This document shows, in pieces, positions 34,855 to 46,910 of a stretch of DNA of 64,000 nt; position 1 is the first letter of the stretch; the number at the start of each line of letters is the position of its first letter. Source of the DNA: Rhizophagus irregularis (Eukaryota > Glomeromycota > Glomeromycetes > Glomerales > Glomeraceae); contig NC_089438.1 of the NCBI RefSeq assembly GCF_026210795.1, positions 4,299,501 to 4,363,500 of the forward strand, given 5' to 3'. The notes below the pieces were generated by a model. It was not told the origin of the DNA. It ran no database searches and was given only the letters and a program-made list of their open reading frames with translations. A program made the position numbers and the translations under genes.

Positions 34855-37005
34855 TTATATGGCGGAATCGTCAAAAACTTCATCATTATCCCCCAATAAT
34901 GATGAAGCTGAAGGGCCACCAGCTAACATGTTGTAAAGAGATGAAAGTAAGGATTTAGTTTCCTGGTGATTTTGTTGTATTTGCTTCTGTTGAGCAACAA
35001 TATTTTGAATGTTTTGATCGGATTTTTGGAATTGTCGTGATTGAATATTGGACTTATTCGCAAGTTCATCTTCATCTTCACTCGATTCAGAATCACTTTT
35101 ACAGCGTCTTTTCGCTTTAACTTCTGTATTATTATCAGATTGTTGATTTTTCTTTTTCTTACTAACTGGAACTGGATGCGCTTTATCACATTTAAGCGCT
35201 TGTTGAGTTGTAACAACTTCACCAATTTGCTTGCCAGTATCGCTAATAAGCGACTCCATATTGAGCAATTTATCTTCAACCTTCCTTATAGTATTAATAA
35301 TTTGTTCCTTGAATTTTAAAAACATCGGATGGTTATTAAAGTCATCACTATCGTCATCATTATTATCATGATTACTGCGAGGTCTTCCGTGATCACGTGA
35401 TCCAGAGGGAATATTATTATTAGATTTAGAATTATTTCTGGGCTTTTGTTTAGATTTAGCCGCATCTGCATACGACTTTTTTAGATTTTTCCAATTATCA
35501 GCGCCACTAACAAACCGTTTAGAATGAGATTTGTTAATATCTTTGTTAGTACAGTCTTTGGCCATATGAGTGGGATTACCGCAAATATTACAAATGCGAT
35601 CTTCCTCTTTACTCCAGTATAATTGTCGAGTACCAGCGTTGCCCTTTTTGAATTCAATATTCATTTGACTGGCTGCCACCAAATCATCTCGCGAAGAAAA
35701 ATGAATGTAAGCATAGCGACATCTTTGATATTTACCACGAATCATAACAGCTGGGATAAAACAAGTTTTCCCTTTACATTGTGTCATAACTTCCTTGAGA
35801 TCATAACCACTAGTTTGATAATGTAACCCAGATAATCTTAACGAGAATTGTTTCCTTTTCTCGCGTTCCTCTTTGCTCAATAACAATGGTAAAACTCTAA
35901 CTATGTCTTTGTTAATATGATAACTCCATTGCTCTTTCAAGTAATCAATAGAAGTAGCATCCTTATACGTAATAAAAGCAACTTGGTAAAGACCAGCACC
36001 TCTCGTATAAATCTTCTCAATTTCGCCAAGATCTTCAAAAGACTCACGAATTTCGCGTACCTGTCTAAACGCGGGAATATCAATCACTTGAATTGTACGA
36101 TTATTGGAATTTTGTGATGTATCACTATCCTTGTCATTTGTAGTAGCCACCTTTTCAGGCTTTAATGGGGTAGGTTGCAGTTTCACATTAAACACTTCAC
36201 CCGAATCACCTTCTTTTTGCTCCTGAATAACAAGTTCTATTTTAAGAAATTGGTCAAATTTTTCTTTGTCCAAAAATGATACCTTCGCCCCTTGCTTTCC
36301 CAACGGGGTAACTGGAAGTTGTTTGTTATACTGGATATTATAGGTTTGTAGCGCCTTTTTAATTTTGGTAGTTTTTAGATTTTTTCCTCCAATAAGCTCA
36401 CCATATGGAACAAGTGCAATGTGTTCTTTTACTTTTTCTATAGTAATGATCGACGGGTCTTTGTTAGAATTACTAGGATCAACATCCATGGGCTGGGACC
36501 CTTGATCGGCTTGCAGATTAATCTTATCCTGATTAGGCAAAACAACAGATTGTTGTTGATCCTTATGAGGAGTTGAAATAATTTCTTTGTTAAGAGTCAG
36601 AACCTTATTGGTTCCATTCACATTGTTTACAATATTCTGCGGAAGTAAGGGAGGGTCACGTGACAAATCTTTCACGACCACCTTGGACTTTTCAGTAGCT
36701 TTCCCTTTGTCGTTACCAGAAGAAGATTTGGAGTTTGGACCATAAGTATCCTGAACAATTTCTTTTTCCATGTCCATAGCACGTTCAGCTTCCATAGTTT
36801 CTGTCAGTTTTTTGTCAGAAGTTGGCTGAGGCTTTTTCCGATAGGTATTCCAAATACTCTCATGATGAGAAGCAGTTTCCTTCGGTGCACTGAAGGTGAA
36901 CTGGTTTTCAGGACTAGTCGGCCTACTTCCACCTGCTTGGGAATTACGGCTTGAGCTACGTGTTTGTCTACCACCTCTACCACCTCGTTTAGCGTTTCCA
37001 GACAT
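34855..37005 (-). CDS. LINE ORF1: RNA-binding protein with CCHC knuckle
   Basis: 716 aa. The N-terminal 150 residues are disordered and start with an RGG-like stretch (KRGGRGGRQTRSSSRNSQ). Two RRM-like segments follow, about 300-370 (RTIQVIDIPAFRQVREIRES) and about 385-465 (SLRLSGLHYQ, then YAYIHFSSRDD). A zinc knuckle C-x2-C-x4-H-x4-C occupies residues 472-485 (CNICGNPTHMAKDC). The tail is Ser/Asn/Lys-rich with a predicted helical part near 570-610. ORF1 proteins of this kind coat the element RNA and help form the retrotransposition particle. The frame is intact, which supports recent activity. Confidence 0.92.
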   Translation of the reverse strand: MSGNAKRGGRGGRQTRSSSRNSQAGGSRPTSPENQFTFSAPKETASHHESIWNTYRKKPQPTSDKKLTETMEAERAMDMEKEIVQDTYGPNSKSSSGNDKGKATEKSKVVVKDLSRDPPLLPQNIVNNVNGTNKVLTLNKEIISTPHKDQQQSVVLPNQDKINLQADQGSQPMDVDPSNSNKDPSIITIEKVKEHIALVPYGELIGGKNLKTTKIKKALQTYNIQYNKQLPVTPLGKQGAKVSFLDKEKFDQFLKIELVIQEQKEGDSGEVFNVKLQPTPLKPEKVATTNDKDSDTSQNSNNRTIQVIDIPAFRQVREIRESFEDLGEIEKIYTRGAGLYQVAFITYKDATSIDYLKEQWSYHINKDIVRVLPLLLSKEEREKRKQFSLRLSGLHYQTSGYDLKEVMTQCKGKTCFIPAVMIRGKYQRCRYAYIHFSSRDDLVAASQMNIEFKKGNAGTRQLYWSKEEDRICNICGNPTHMAKDCTNKDINKSHSKRFVSGADNWKNLKKSYADAAKSKQKPRNNSKSNNNIPSGSRDHGRPRSNHDNNDDDSDDFNNHPMFLKFKEQIINTIRKVEDKLLNMESLISDTGKQIGEVVTTQQALKCDKAHPVPVSKKKKNQQSDNNTEVKAKRRCKSDSESSEDEDELANKSNIQSRQFQKSDQNIQNIVAQQKQIQQNHQETKSLLSSLYNMLAGGPSASSLLGDNDEVFDDSAI

Positions 37006-37078
37006 TTTCTATAAATTGTTAGATATTTACTGCGGATTTTAAGCGATTTTAACAATTTGCAAGAAAGAGTTTTTCCAA

Positions 37079-37097
37079 TATAAAAGATTTTCATTTT
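37079..37097. repeat. LINE target-site duplication, 5'-side copy
   Basis: 19 bp identical to 29074-29092. It marks the 5' end of the LINE at 37078 and shows that this copy is not visibly 5'-truncated relative to its ORFs. Confidence 0.9.
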
Positions 37098-38255
37098 AAA
37101 ACAATAAAAAGATATTATTGGGCGTTTTTTATAAAACTAGTAACAATTTTGTTGATCATTTGTTGATCATTTATTTTTAAATTTATTATAAATTTTGTCA
37201 CGAGATTTCTATGGAAATCATTTCTCAATTTGTTATTAAAACACCTGCTGAATTGCCTCGAAATTGAAAATCATTTCTCTTTTTATAAAAAAATTTCCTT
37301 TTTGGTAAAAAACTCTCAAATTAATCTTATATAAAAAAAAAAAAATGACAATGTCAATGTCAATGTCAGTGACAATGTCAATGTCAATGTCAATGTCAAT
37401 GTCAATGTCAATGTCAATGACAATGACAATGAAAAAAACTTCTAATGCCAACTTTTCGCAAAAACTCTTCCTGTGCCACTGAAAATACCTGTTAAATTGA
37501 GACATCATTCAATATTTGCATGTTTTCATTTGTTTGCTGATCAATTTCGCTATTATAATATTATTTACTGTTGTAGCATTTTCGCTATAATTTAAAAAAT
37601 TTTTAAATAATTTTAACAAAAAACATTTTATTGTTAATTAATAAATTATAGTTTTTCAATTTAATTTTTAAAATGTTAATTTTAAAATAATACATGTATT
37701 ATGACAATTTCTCTCTATAAAAAAAATAAAATAAATAAAATAAATAATAAGTAGAGGTTAGAACCATCCAAAAAAACCTTACTGGGTAGTAAATTTTATA
37801 TGTATTTATTTATCCATTCCTAGGAGATTTTGCAGTGAAAATTAACTATTGATTATACTATAATAAACAGATTTGAAAATTTGAGTAATTCAGAAAGATT
37901 TGCATTTTTCAAATTAGAAAAACTTTTAATTTATTCATAATTTTAATATTATTTTACAATTGTAATAGCAGGAGATATAATTTGGCCTATCGGTCATATA
38001 TGTAATACGTATTACCAATTTAAATATAGGATTTCCGATTTTAATATTGCAACATGTGATCATGTATTACGGTTATTAACAAAGAATTTTTTTATTTTTT
38101 CAGCTGATTATTTTTTTGTCTTTTCATTTACAAAAACCTAATAAAATAGAAGTAAAATTTTATTTTTTTTCCTTAAATATAAACACAAACATATTTAAAT
38201 TAAATAACTCAGAATTTAAATATAAACAAATATTATAGTTTGTTTACACATATTT
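37098..38255. other. AT-rich intergenic DNA
   Basis: No gene is recognised. The stretch contains the hexanucleotide array below. Confidence 0.4.
37346..37431. repeat. Hexanucleotide (TGTCAA)n microsatellite
   Basis: About 14 units of ATGTCA with TGACA variants. The Asp/Ile alternation in the 90-codon - strand frame comes from this repeat. Confidence 0.95.
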
Positions 38256-38261
38256 CAAATT

Positions 38262-39260
38262 ATGGTTTGAGCATTTTGGCCAAAGTAAATCTTGCTCTTT
38301 AATTAAAAGTAGTTCAGCAAGTTTGAAGCTGTTAAGATATTAATCTACATGAAAGCACAGTTAATATTTTTGGAGTTATTTACATTTTTACATGATAGTA
38401 CTAAGTTACAAATTTTTTTTACCTTCAGAGCGTATTTTGGGCAGTTTAGTCAAAGTAAATCGACTTCTTATATTAATTGAAAGTTTTTTGGCGGGTCAAA
38501 ATCTGCTTGGATATTAATTTTCATGAAGGTACAGTTAATACTTGAAGGGTTATTCACGTTTTTCACAATGGAATTTTATTTTTTCTGTTTTATCACTTTA
38601 GAGCGTATTTTCGGCACTTTAGTCAAAGTAAATCGACTTCTTATATTAATTGAAAGTTGTTCAGCGAGTAATAATCTGTTCGAATATTGGTTTTCATGAA
38701 GGTACAGTTAATACTTGAAGAGTTATTCACGTTTTTCACAACGGTACTCATTCACGAATTTTATTTTTTCCGTTTTGTCACTTCAGAGCGTATTTTGAGC
38801 ACTTTAGTCAAAGTAAATCGACTTCTTATATTAATTGAAAGTTGTTCAGCGGGTCATAATCTGCCTGGATATTAATTTTCATGAAGGTACAGTTAATACT
38901 TGAAGGGTTATTCACGTTTTTCACAACGGTACTCATTCACGAATTTTATTTTATCTGTTTTGTCACTTCAGAGCGTATTTTAGGCACTTTAGTCAAAGTA
39001 AATCAACTTCGTATATTAATTGAAAGTTGTTCAGTGGGTCATAATCTGCTTGAATATTAATTTTCATGAAGGTACAGTTAATACTTGAAGGGTTATTCAC
39101 GTTTTTCACAACGGTACTCATTCATGAATTTTATTTTTTCTGTTTTGTCACTTCAGAACGTATTTTGAACATTTTGGTCAAAGGAAATCGACTTCTTTTA
39201 TTAATTAAAAGTTGTTTAGCAGTCAAAATCCAATTTTCATGAAAATGCAGTGGAGTAATT
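38262..39260. repeat. 185-bp satellite, six copies
   Basis: The marker GAGCGTATTTTGGGCACTTTAG (with variants) recurs at about 38268, 38428, 38601, 38786, 38971 and 39156, giving spacings of 160, 173, 185, 185 and 185 bp. Other shared blocks are GTCAAAGTAAATCGACTTCT, TTGAAAGTTGTTCAGCGGGT and CATGAAGGTACAGTTAATAC. The central copies are most alike and the outer copies diverge, which is typical of unequal exchange. No coding capacity is evident. Confidence 0.95.
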
Positions 39261-39261
39261 T

Positions 39262-40393
39262 ATATTTTTTATGATTATACTATACTGAATTGCAAATAAA
39301 TTTACATTCTTTAATGTATTTTTAAAATTTAAATTTTTATTTAATATTACTTAATAAAGCATTATTATTTAAAATTAAATTTAATATTACAATATAAATT
39401 TTTCTTTATTTTTTACCATACAAAAAAATTGTATATGGATTATGGAATCTACATTTTTATATTGGTAATACACTAACGATCTATGAAATCGGCTGTAAAA
39501 GTCACAAATTGGACAGATGTAGCCAAAAATTGGCTATCCGATTTTTTGCCAATTTTTACTTATTCTGATTCTTTTTTTAACGCGTTTATTTATTAAGTTC
39601 ATAAATGATTACATAATTAACATACTTATTCTGATAATAGGCAGTATATATAAAGTAAATTGCATGTATACAAAAGGTTAACAATAAATGTGAATAAATG
39701 AAACTTAATAAATAAATGCAATGTATGAAACATTATAAATTTATGAAATATATTAGTATTAAAAAACAGATGCTATTCTATTATTTGAATTTAATAATAA
39801 ATATATGAATTTAATTAAGTACTTTAAAATATGGAATATTAAAAAATATGGAGATTTTATTTTTTTATAAGCATACAGTATGAATATACAGTATAAAAAA
39901 AAGATATATCATTTTATTGTTTCAAAATATAAATGGATTAATGGAGTTTTTTTCTTTATATAAATCATGTTAAAATCACATCACAAAATATCTTTTACAA
40001 AATAAATATAATTTCGTCCATATTATGTTTCTATATTTTCATATCAATTTTTATTATTTTTTTTTTTGCCACTGTTTTATTAATAGAAAATTTAAAAACA
40101 AATTTTTATAGTGATAAAAAAATTATTAAAAACACTAAATAAATAAAAGAATTACAATGATGGAAAAAAAATTGGCTTTGACTGAAAAAGGAATAATATT
40201 CATTTAAAAAAATTTTGTAATTACAAAAACTGAAAATAACTGGATAGCTGCATCATTCATTCCAAGAGGATGGGAATAGAAAAATTAATACAAACTAAGT
40301 TTTTTTGTAAAAAAAGTGATTAAAATTTCATTAACCGGAAAATTATATTAGCAATAAAGAATTGTGTATAATATGACCCGACCGCCAATCAAA
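39262..40393. other. AT-rich intergenic DNA
   Basis: Nothing recognisable beyond homopolymer-rich sequence. Confidence 0.4.
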
Positions 40394-40554
40394 TAACATG
40401 GCACCTCATTCAACCGATCGACAAAGGTTCTAACCTTACATTTCATGTCTCAAGTGTCTAGGTTATATCCTTCGTGGTCTGCCCATGGTTTTAACCCATG
40501 TCCGTGATATACTTTAACTTGTCATGCTGTGTCATAGAAACAAATCAATATATT

Positions 40555-40960
40555 ATTATACTCACTTATAGTCATATACGGACATTTATGTCCATGATAT
40601 TTGTTGATGATGCTCCTTGTCAGATATGACCATGATATTTGTTGTCAATTGCTTATAATGATACTCCTTGTCAGGTACGGACATTTATATCCGTGATATT
40701 TGTTGATGATGCTCCTTGTCAGATATGGCCGTGACATTTGTTGTCAATTGCTCATGATGATACCCCTTGTCAGGAACGGACATTTATGTCCATGATATTT
40801 ATGATAACCTTTGTCAAGCACAGACATTTATGTCTGTGATTTTTGTTATATTTATGATAATCTTTGTAAAGCACAGACATTTATGTCTGTAATATTTATT
40901 ATGCTTATCCTTTGTCTTATAATAACCTTTGTCAAGCACAGACATTATTTATGTCCATGA
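40555..40960. repeat. About 100-bp tandem array, left arm
   Basis: Repeats of GGACATTTATGTCC followed by TGATATTTGTTGATGATGC and CTCCTTGTCAGATATG. Fewer units than in the right arm. Confidence 0.85.
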
Positions 40961-41388
40961 TTTTTGATTTTTTGCACCCACCATCCAGTATTTTAATTAT
41001 AAATAAGGCAATTTTATAATTTTTGACTGCATATTCATTTACCAACTTCATTAATAAATATTTTATATCACCTTATAACTATAAAAAAGGCAATTTTTTT
41101 TCAAGTTTACACATTAATTTGACCAGGTTTAAAATAATTTTGCACAGCAAAATTTGGCCAAAATTATTTGGCCAGAATTATAAAATGGACATAAAGTCTG
41201 GTTTGCAAATTTGACCAGAATTATAAAAACGGACATTTATGTCCATTTTGTAAATTTGGCCAGCATTATGAACATAAATATTTTAACTAATCATCCAGTG
41301 ATTATAAATAAATAAATTATAGCTTGTTAGCTTTATCTTATTAAGATATATTAAATGGTGGTAATGTGGCAATTTCATATTTCTATTA

Positions 41389-41694
41389 GGCCACACAAAT
41401 TCAATTTTTTGGTTCATGTAACATTGAAATTTAAAATTGACCCAGGGACCCAGGTTTATTGTTTATTAGTAAAAAAAGTTTATATATATAATTGTGACAT
41501 TTGATTGGTTGACTTTTAGAAGGGGGGAATTTATTTTCGCTCTAGAAGTTCTCCGCAGCATGATAAACTTACCCACCAATAAAATTATGTCCTGATCACG
41601 TGATAAATTTTTTATATATTAACTTTTTTCTATTGAAATTTGAAAAAGTGACCCGGCTGGGTGAAGTGAACTGAAAATTTGAATTTGTGTGGCC
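41389..41694. mobile_element. Tourist-like (PIF/Harbinger) MITE
   Basis: 306 bp with terminal repeats GGCCACACAAATTCAA and TTTGAATTTGTGTGGCC, flanked by TTA on both sides (41386-41388 and 41695-41697). A GGCC start and a TTA target are typical of PIF/Harbinger MITEs. The mirrored position in the right arm (around 44150-44250) has no such insertion, which gives an internal empty-site control. Confidence 0.8.
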
Positions 41695-44348
41695 TTATCA
41701 TTAAATAAAAAGTTATTAGCATTTATAAATATTTAAGAATATAAAAAATTCTTTCAATAAATAATGTTAATATCTTATTATTTATTAATTCTAAAGGTAT
41801 GAAACTACCACCATTTAAGATATCTCAAAAAATAATCCAACAAGCTATATTTTATCTTTCTGTAATTACTTGATGCCAAGTTAACTTTTAGCATTTTAGT
41901 GTATTTAACCAAATAATAGACATTTTTTTTTATTGTATTTTGATATTCAATATATTCAATAAAAAAGATATACTAGATATTATTTTATTATTTATTTGAA
42001 ATATAAAGATATATAAACATTGTGTTTTATAAATATTATGTAAATTTTGTAAAGAAAATTTACAAAATTTATAATTGATATAATATTACCAATTACTATA
42101 ATTCATTTTTAATTGTTATAAAATAATACATTACATATTTATGGAAGTTAACATATATATATCACATTAAGAATTTATAAGGAAGATATATAAATAAACT
42201 TATAAATTATATTATATCAATTATTATAATTTATTATTTTAATTACTATAAAAATTTTTCAATATAATTCAACAATTAATTATTCAATTCATTACATATA
42301 CTATTATATAAGTTATAGTATAGATATACTATTTGTTTTGAATTTAGAATTTAAAAATTGGTTTATTGAAAAAAATATTGATTTTTTAATTTTTTATTTT
42401 TTTTACTATTAGATGCCAATTATTTAAAAATTGTCAGAAAATTGGATCTTTTAATGATTAGTCATTAGTATATTAAATATATGTAGTAATTACATAAATA
42501 TATCTAATATTTAATTCAATTAAATAGTAAATTAAAATATATATAGAAGTTACATAAACATATTAGTATTTAATGTAATTTAGTATTTAAAATTATTTAT
42601 TAAATAAAATATTAATTTTTTCATTTTATCTCCCTTTTTTATTAGATGCAAATTATTTTAAAATTGTTAAAAAATTAGATTCTTTAATTATTAGTACATT
42701 ACATATGTATAGAAGTTATATAAACATACCTATTTAATGTAATTTAGCAATTAAAAAATTATTTATCAAAGGCCATTGATTTTTTTTTGATTTTATTTTT
42801 TTTCTAATTAGATACTATAATTTATTTTAAAAATTATTAGAAAATTAAATGATTTGATTTTTTTAATTATTTGTATATTAAATATTTATGGAAGTTAGAT
42901 AAACATACCTATTTAATGTAATTTAGTATTTAAAAATTATCTTATTAATATAAAACTTAATTTTTGTTCTGTTTTTATTTATTTATTTATTATTAGATAC
43001 AAATTATTTTAAATATTGTTAGAAATTGGATCAACAAAATTATTAAAATTAGATTTGCGAATATTGCAGTAATTGTTACAGAAATGTTATTAGTACATTT
43101 TTTCGCAAATCCCAAATTTTTTTTTTAATAAATAATTTTGTTGATCCAATTTCTAACTTCAATCATCATAATTTCAGTCATTAGTGATCACCCTGATGTA
43201 ACAATATTTAAAATAAATTGTGTTTAATAACAAATAAATAAATAAAGTTTTATATTGATAAGATAATTTATAAATACTAATTACATTAAATAGGTATGTT
43301 TATTTAACTTCTAATAGACATGTAATATATTAATAATTAAAAGAGCCAAGTCATTTAATTTTTTAACAATTTTTAAAATAATTTGAATTAAATAAAAAAA
43401 TAAATAAAATCAAAATAAAATCAATGTTAATTGTTAAATTACATTAAATAGGTTTATATAAATTTTATGCATATATAATGTATTAATAATTAAATATTTT
43501 GACAATTTTTAGATCTAATAAAAAGAGTAAATAAAAAACAAAAAAAAATCAATATTTTATTTAATAGATAATTTTTAAAAAATAATTAAAGGATCTAATA
43601 TTCTGGCAATTTTTAAGTAATTTGTATTTAATATTAATAAATAAAAACAAATTATTTTTAAATGATAAATTGCATTAAACAAATATGTTTATATAACTTC
43701 ATAGATATACTGACTTATATAATAATATAAATAAACTTTATAGCAATTAAAATAATAAATTATAATAATTGGTAAAGTTTGTTATACATTTTCTTTACTA
43801 TAAATTTATAATGTAATATAAATATGTTATATTAAAGTAAACTTAATAATAAAATTATAGTAATTGGTAAATTATCATATCAATTATAAATTTTTACAAA
43901 AATTTCATATAATGTTTATAAAACATGATATCACATATATACTTTCATATGTCAAATAAATAATAAAAACAATATAAATATCTTTTTATATGTCTAATTT
44001 TTATTGATTATCTAGATACAATAAAAATAATTTTTTTTTGGTTAGATATACCAAATTGCTAAAAGTTAAATTGCATTAACTTGCCATTAAGTGATTGTAA
44101 AAAGATAGTATACAGCTTATTGGATTGTATTGAGATGTATTAAATGGTGGATTTATACCTTTAGGATTAATAATAAATAATAAGATATTAACATTTTTTT
44201 GAAAGAATTTTTTTGTATTCTTAAATAATTCTAAATGCATTCAATAACTTCCCATCTATTGATGATAGAAACCACTATTTAACAATTTAACTCATCTTGA
44301 TGAGACAAAGCTAACAAGCTATAATTTATTTTTCTATGATCACTGGAT

Positions 44349-45127
44349 TAGAGCTCCGAACAGGTCAGCCAAATTCAGGTAACCTGACCTGACCTGACCT
44401 GAAATTCAGGTCAGGTATGAGATTTTTAAAAAAAATTCAGGTCAGGTATGAAGATTGACCTGACCTGATTGACCTGTTGACCTGAAATTATTGATTCTAC
44501 TATATAATAAAAGTGAGTTGCAGTATTGCGATTCACTTTTTTATATTGATTTTATATAAAAAAAGTGAGTTGCGGTATTGCGATTCACTTTTTTATATTG
44601 ATTTTATATAATAAAAGTGAGTTGCGGTATTGCGATTCACTTTTTTATATTGATTTTATATAAAAAAAGTGAGTTGCGGTATTGCGATTCACTTTTTTAT
44701 ATTAATTCTATATAAAAAAAGTGAATCGCAATACCGCAACTCACTTTTTTTATATAGAATCTATATAAAAAAGTGAATCGCAATACCGCAACTCACTTTT
44801 TATTATATAAAATCAATATAAAAAAGTGAATCGCAATACGCAACTCACTTTTTTTATATTAATTCTATATAAAAAAAGTGAATTGCAGTATTGCGATTCA
44901 CCTTTTTATATGATTTTAATATGAAAAAGTAAATCGCAATATTTTCAAAAAAAATGTTTTATACCATTTTATTGATATTTTAATAAAAATCCTGAAAATT
45001 TTCAGGTTTCAGTTCAGGTCAGGTCAAACAGATAACCTGATATAACCTGACCTGACCTGACCTGAAAAAAAATTTCAGGTCAGGTTTATCAATTAACCTG
45101 ACCTGACCTGACCCATTCGGAACTCTA
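44349..45127. mobile_element. hAT-like MITE with hairpin array
   Basis: 779 bp. Ends are TAGAGCTCCGAACAGGTCAG and the complement of TAGAGTTCCGAATGGGTCAG, flanked by the 8-bp duplication CACTGGAT (44341-44348 and 45128-45135). The mirrored left arm shows one unduplicated ATCCAGTG near 41291, an empty site. Subterminal TGACCTGACC repeats occur at both ends. The interior (44500-44940) is an array of about 60-bp units, each nearly self-complementary (AAAAAGTGAGTTGCGG, then TATTGCGATTCACTTTTT), running forward and then inverted. Confidence 0.85.
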
Positions 45128-45609
45128 CACTGGATTATGATAAGTTACCTTATAAACTAAATTTGGATTATTTTTTTGCATAAATTTGAGCTAATTTTAA
45201 ACTGAGTCCATTTGGTATAAATTTAGCACAAAAACTTTCTATAAGGATTAAAATATCTATATTCATAATGCCGGCCAAATTTACAAAAACTGTTCATTTT
45301 TATAATTCTGGTCAAATTTGCAAACCAGACATTTATGTCCATTTTATAATTCTGGCCAAATTCGCAAACTGGACATTTATATCTATATTATAATTCTGGC
45401 CAAATAATTCTGACAAATTTTGCGGTGCAAAATTATTTTAAACCTGGCCAAATTAATGTGTAAAACTTGAAAAAAAAATTGCCTTTTTTATAGTTATAAG
45501 GTGATATAAAATATTTATTAATGAAGTTGGTAAATGAATATGCAGTCAAAAATTATAAAATTGTCTTATTTATAATTAAAATACTGGATGGATGGGTGCA
45601 AAAAATCAA

Positions 45610-46480
45610 AAATCATAGACATAAATAATATTTGTGCTTGACAAAGGTTATCACAAATATCACGGACATAAATGTCTGTGCTTGACAAAGGTTATTATAA
45701 ATATCACGGACATAAATGTCTACCTGACAAGTAGTATCATCATGAGCAATTGACAACAAATATCATGGTCGTATATGACAAGGAGCATCATTAACAAATA
45801 TTACAGACATAAATGTCCGTACCTGACAAGGAGTATCATCATAAGCAATTGACAACAAATATCATGGTCATATCTGACAAGAAGCATCATCAACAAATAT
45901 TACAGACATAAATGTCCGTACCTGACAAGTAGTATCATCATGAGCAATTGACAACAAATATCATGGTCATATCTGACAAGGAGCATCATTAACTAATATC
46001 ACGGACATAAATGTCCATACCTGACAAGGAGTATCATTATAAGCAATTGACAACAAATATCATGGTCGTATCTGACAAGGAGCATCATCAACAAATATCA
46101 CAGACATAAATGTCCGTACCTGACAAGTAGTATCATCATGAGCAATTGACAACAAATATCATGGTCGTATATGACAAGGAGCATCATCAACAAATATCAC
46201 AGACATAAATGTCCATATCTGACAAGGGGTATCATCATGAGCAATTGACAACAAATATTACGGCCATATCTGACAAGGAGCATCATTATGAGCAATTGAC
46301 AACAAATATCAAGGTCATATCTGACAAGGAGCGTCATCAACAAATATCACAGACATAAATGTCCGTACCTGACAAGGAGTATCATCATGAGCAATTGACA
46401 ACAAATATTACAGCCATATCTGACAAGGAGCATCATCAACAAATATCATGGACATAAATGTCCGTATATGACTATAAGTG
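45610..46480. repeat. About 100-bp tandem array, right arm
   Basis: About nine units containing GGACATAAATGTCCGTACC, TGACAAGGAGTATCATCATG and AGCAATTGACAACAAATATC. Each unit contains the short palindrome GGACATAAATGTCC. It is the inverted, longer counterpart of 40555-40960. Confidence 0.9.
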
Positions 46481-46664
46481 AGTATAATAATATATTGATT
46501 TGTTTCTATAACACAGCATGACAAGTCAAAGTATATCACGGACATGGGTTAAAACCATGGGCGGACCACGAAGGATATAACCTAGACACTTGAGACATGA
46601 AATGTAAGGTTAGAACCTTTGTCGATCGGTTGAATGGGGTGTAACATGGACAGATCATGTTACA

Positions 46665-46910
46665 TACAGATGGTGGCCTAAATGATCCGGCCACTTTTCA
46701 AAATTAAAAAATTTTTATATGTTTTATAAAATGAAAATAAAAATTTAACATGTTCATTACACCTTCCTTTATTGAATTTTACAAAAATTTAATAATTAAT
46801 TCTATATCCATTCGCGAAAATAACAGCATTGACCCTCTGAGGCATACTATCAATTAATTTTCGATAATATTCAGGAGGGAGATCATCCCATGCAACCTTG
46901 ACGTATACTT
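46665..46910 (-). mobile_element. Tc1/mariner 3' remnant
   Basis: Between 46902 and the stop at 46789 the - strand encodes VKVAWDDLPPEYYRKLIDSM followed by PQRVNAVIFANGYRINY, the C-terminal signature of Tc1 transposases. Beyond the stop lies a TIR-like end (TGGTGGCCTAAATGATCCGG) next to a TA. The rest of the element, including the DDE core, is missing. Confidence 0.75.

Larger units (their letters stand above)
29093..37078 (-). mobile_element. Full-length two-ORF LINE retrotransposon
   Basis: The element is about 7,986 bp on the - strand, bounded by a perfect 19-bp target duplication. It has a short 5' leader (37078-37006, 73 nt), ORF1 (37005-34855), an 8-nt gap, ORF2 (34846-29393), and a 3' region of about 300 nt ending in AAATA/AAAAAT repeats at 29093-29111. 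Both ORFs are uninterrupted, so the copy is potentially competent and young. The domain set (two RNA-binding-like folds plus CCHC in ORF1; APE endonuclease, RT and RNase H in ORF2) places it in the I/R1-like group of LINEs; the exact clade needs a tree. Confidence 0.92.
40402..46641. mobile_element. 6.2-kb palindromic element, 8-bp TSD
   Basis: The ends are inverted copies: CACCTCATTCAACCGATCG at the left, and the complement of CACCCCATTCAACCGATCG at the right. TAACATGG flanks both sides (40394-40401 and 46642-46649). The arms mirror each other from the termini through tandem arrays (40555-40960 and 45610-46480) and AT-rich inner arms down to a centre near 43090, where GAAATTGGATCAACAAAAT meets its complement. 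The left arm carries a 306-bp MITE and the right arm a 779-bp MITE, each absent from the other arm. No transposase is visible. An 8-bp TSD fits hAT or MULE-type machinery in trans; this is inference. Confidence 0.82.

Noticed and set aside
37236-37508. 90-codon frame with alternating Asp/Ile
   Set aside because: Produced by the hexanucleotide repeat.
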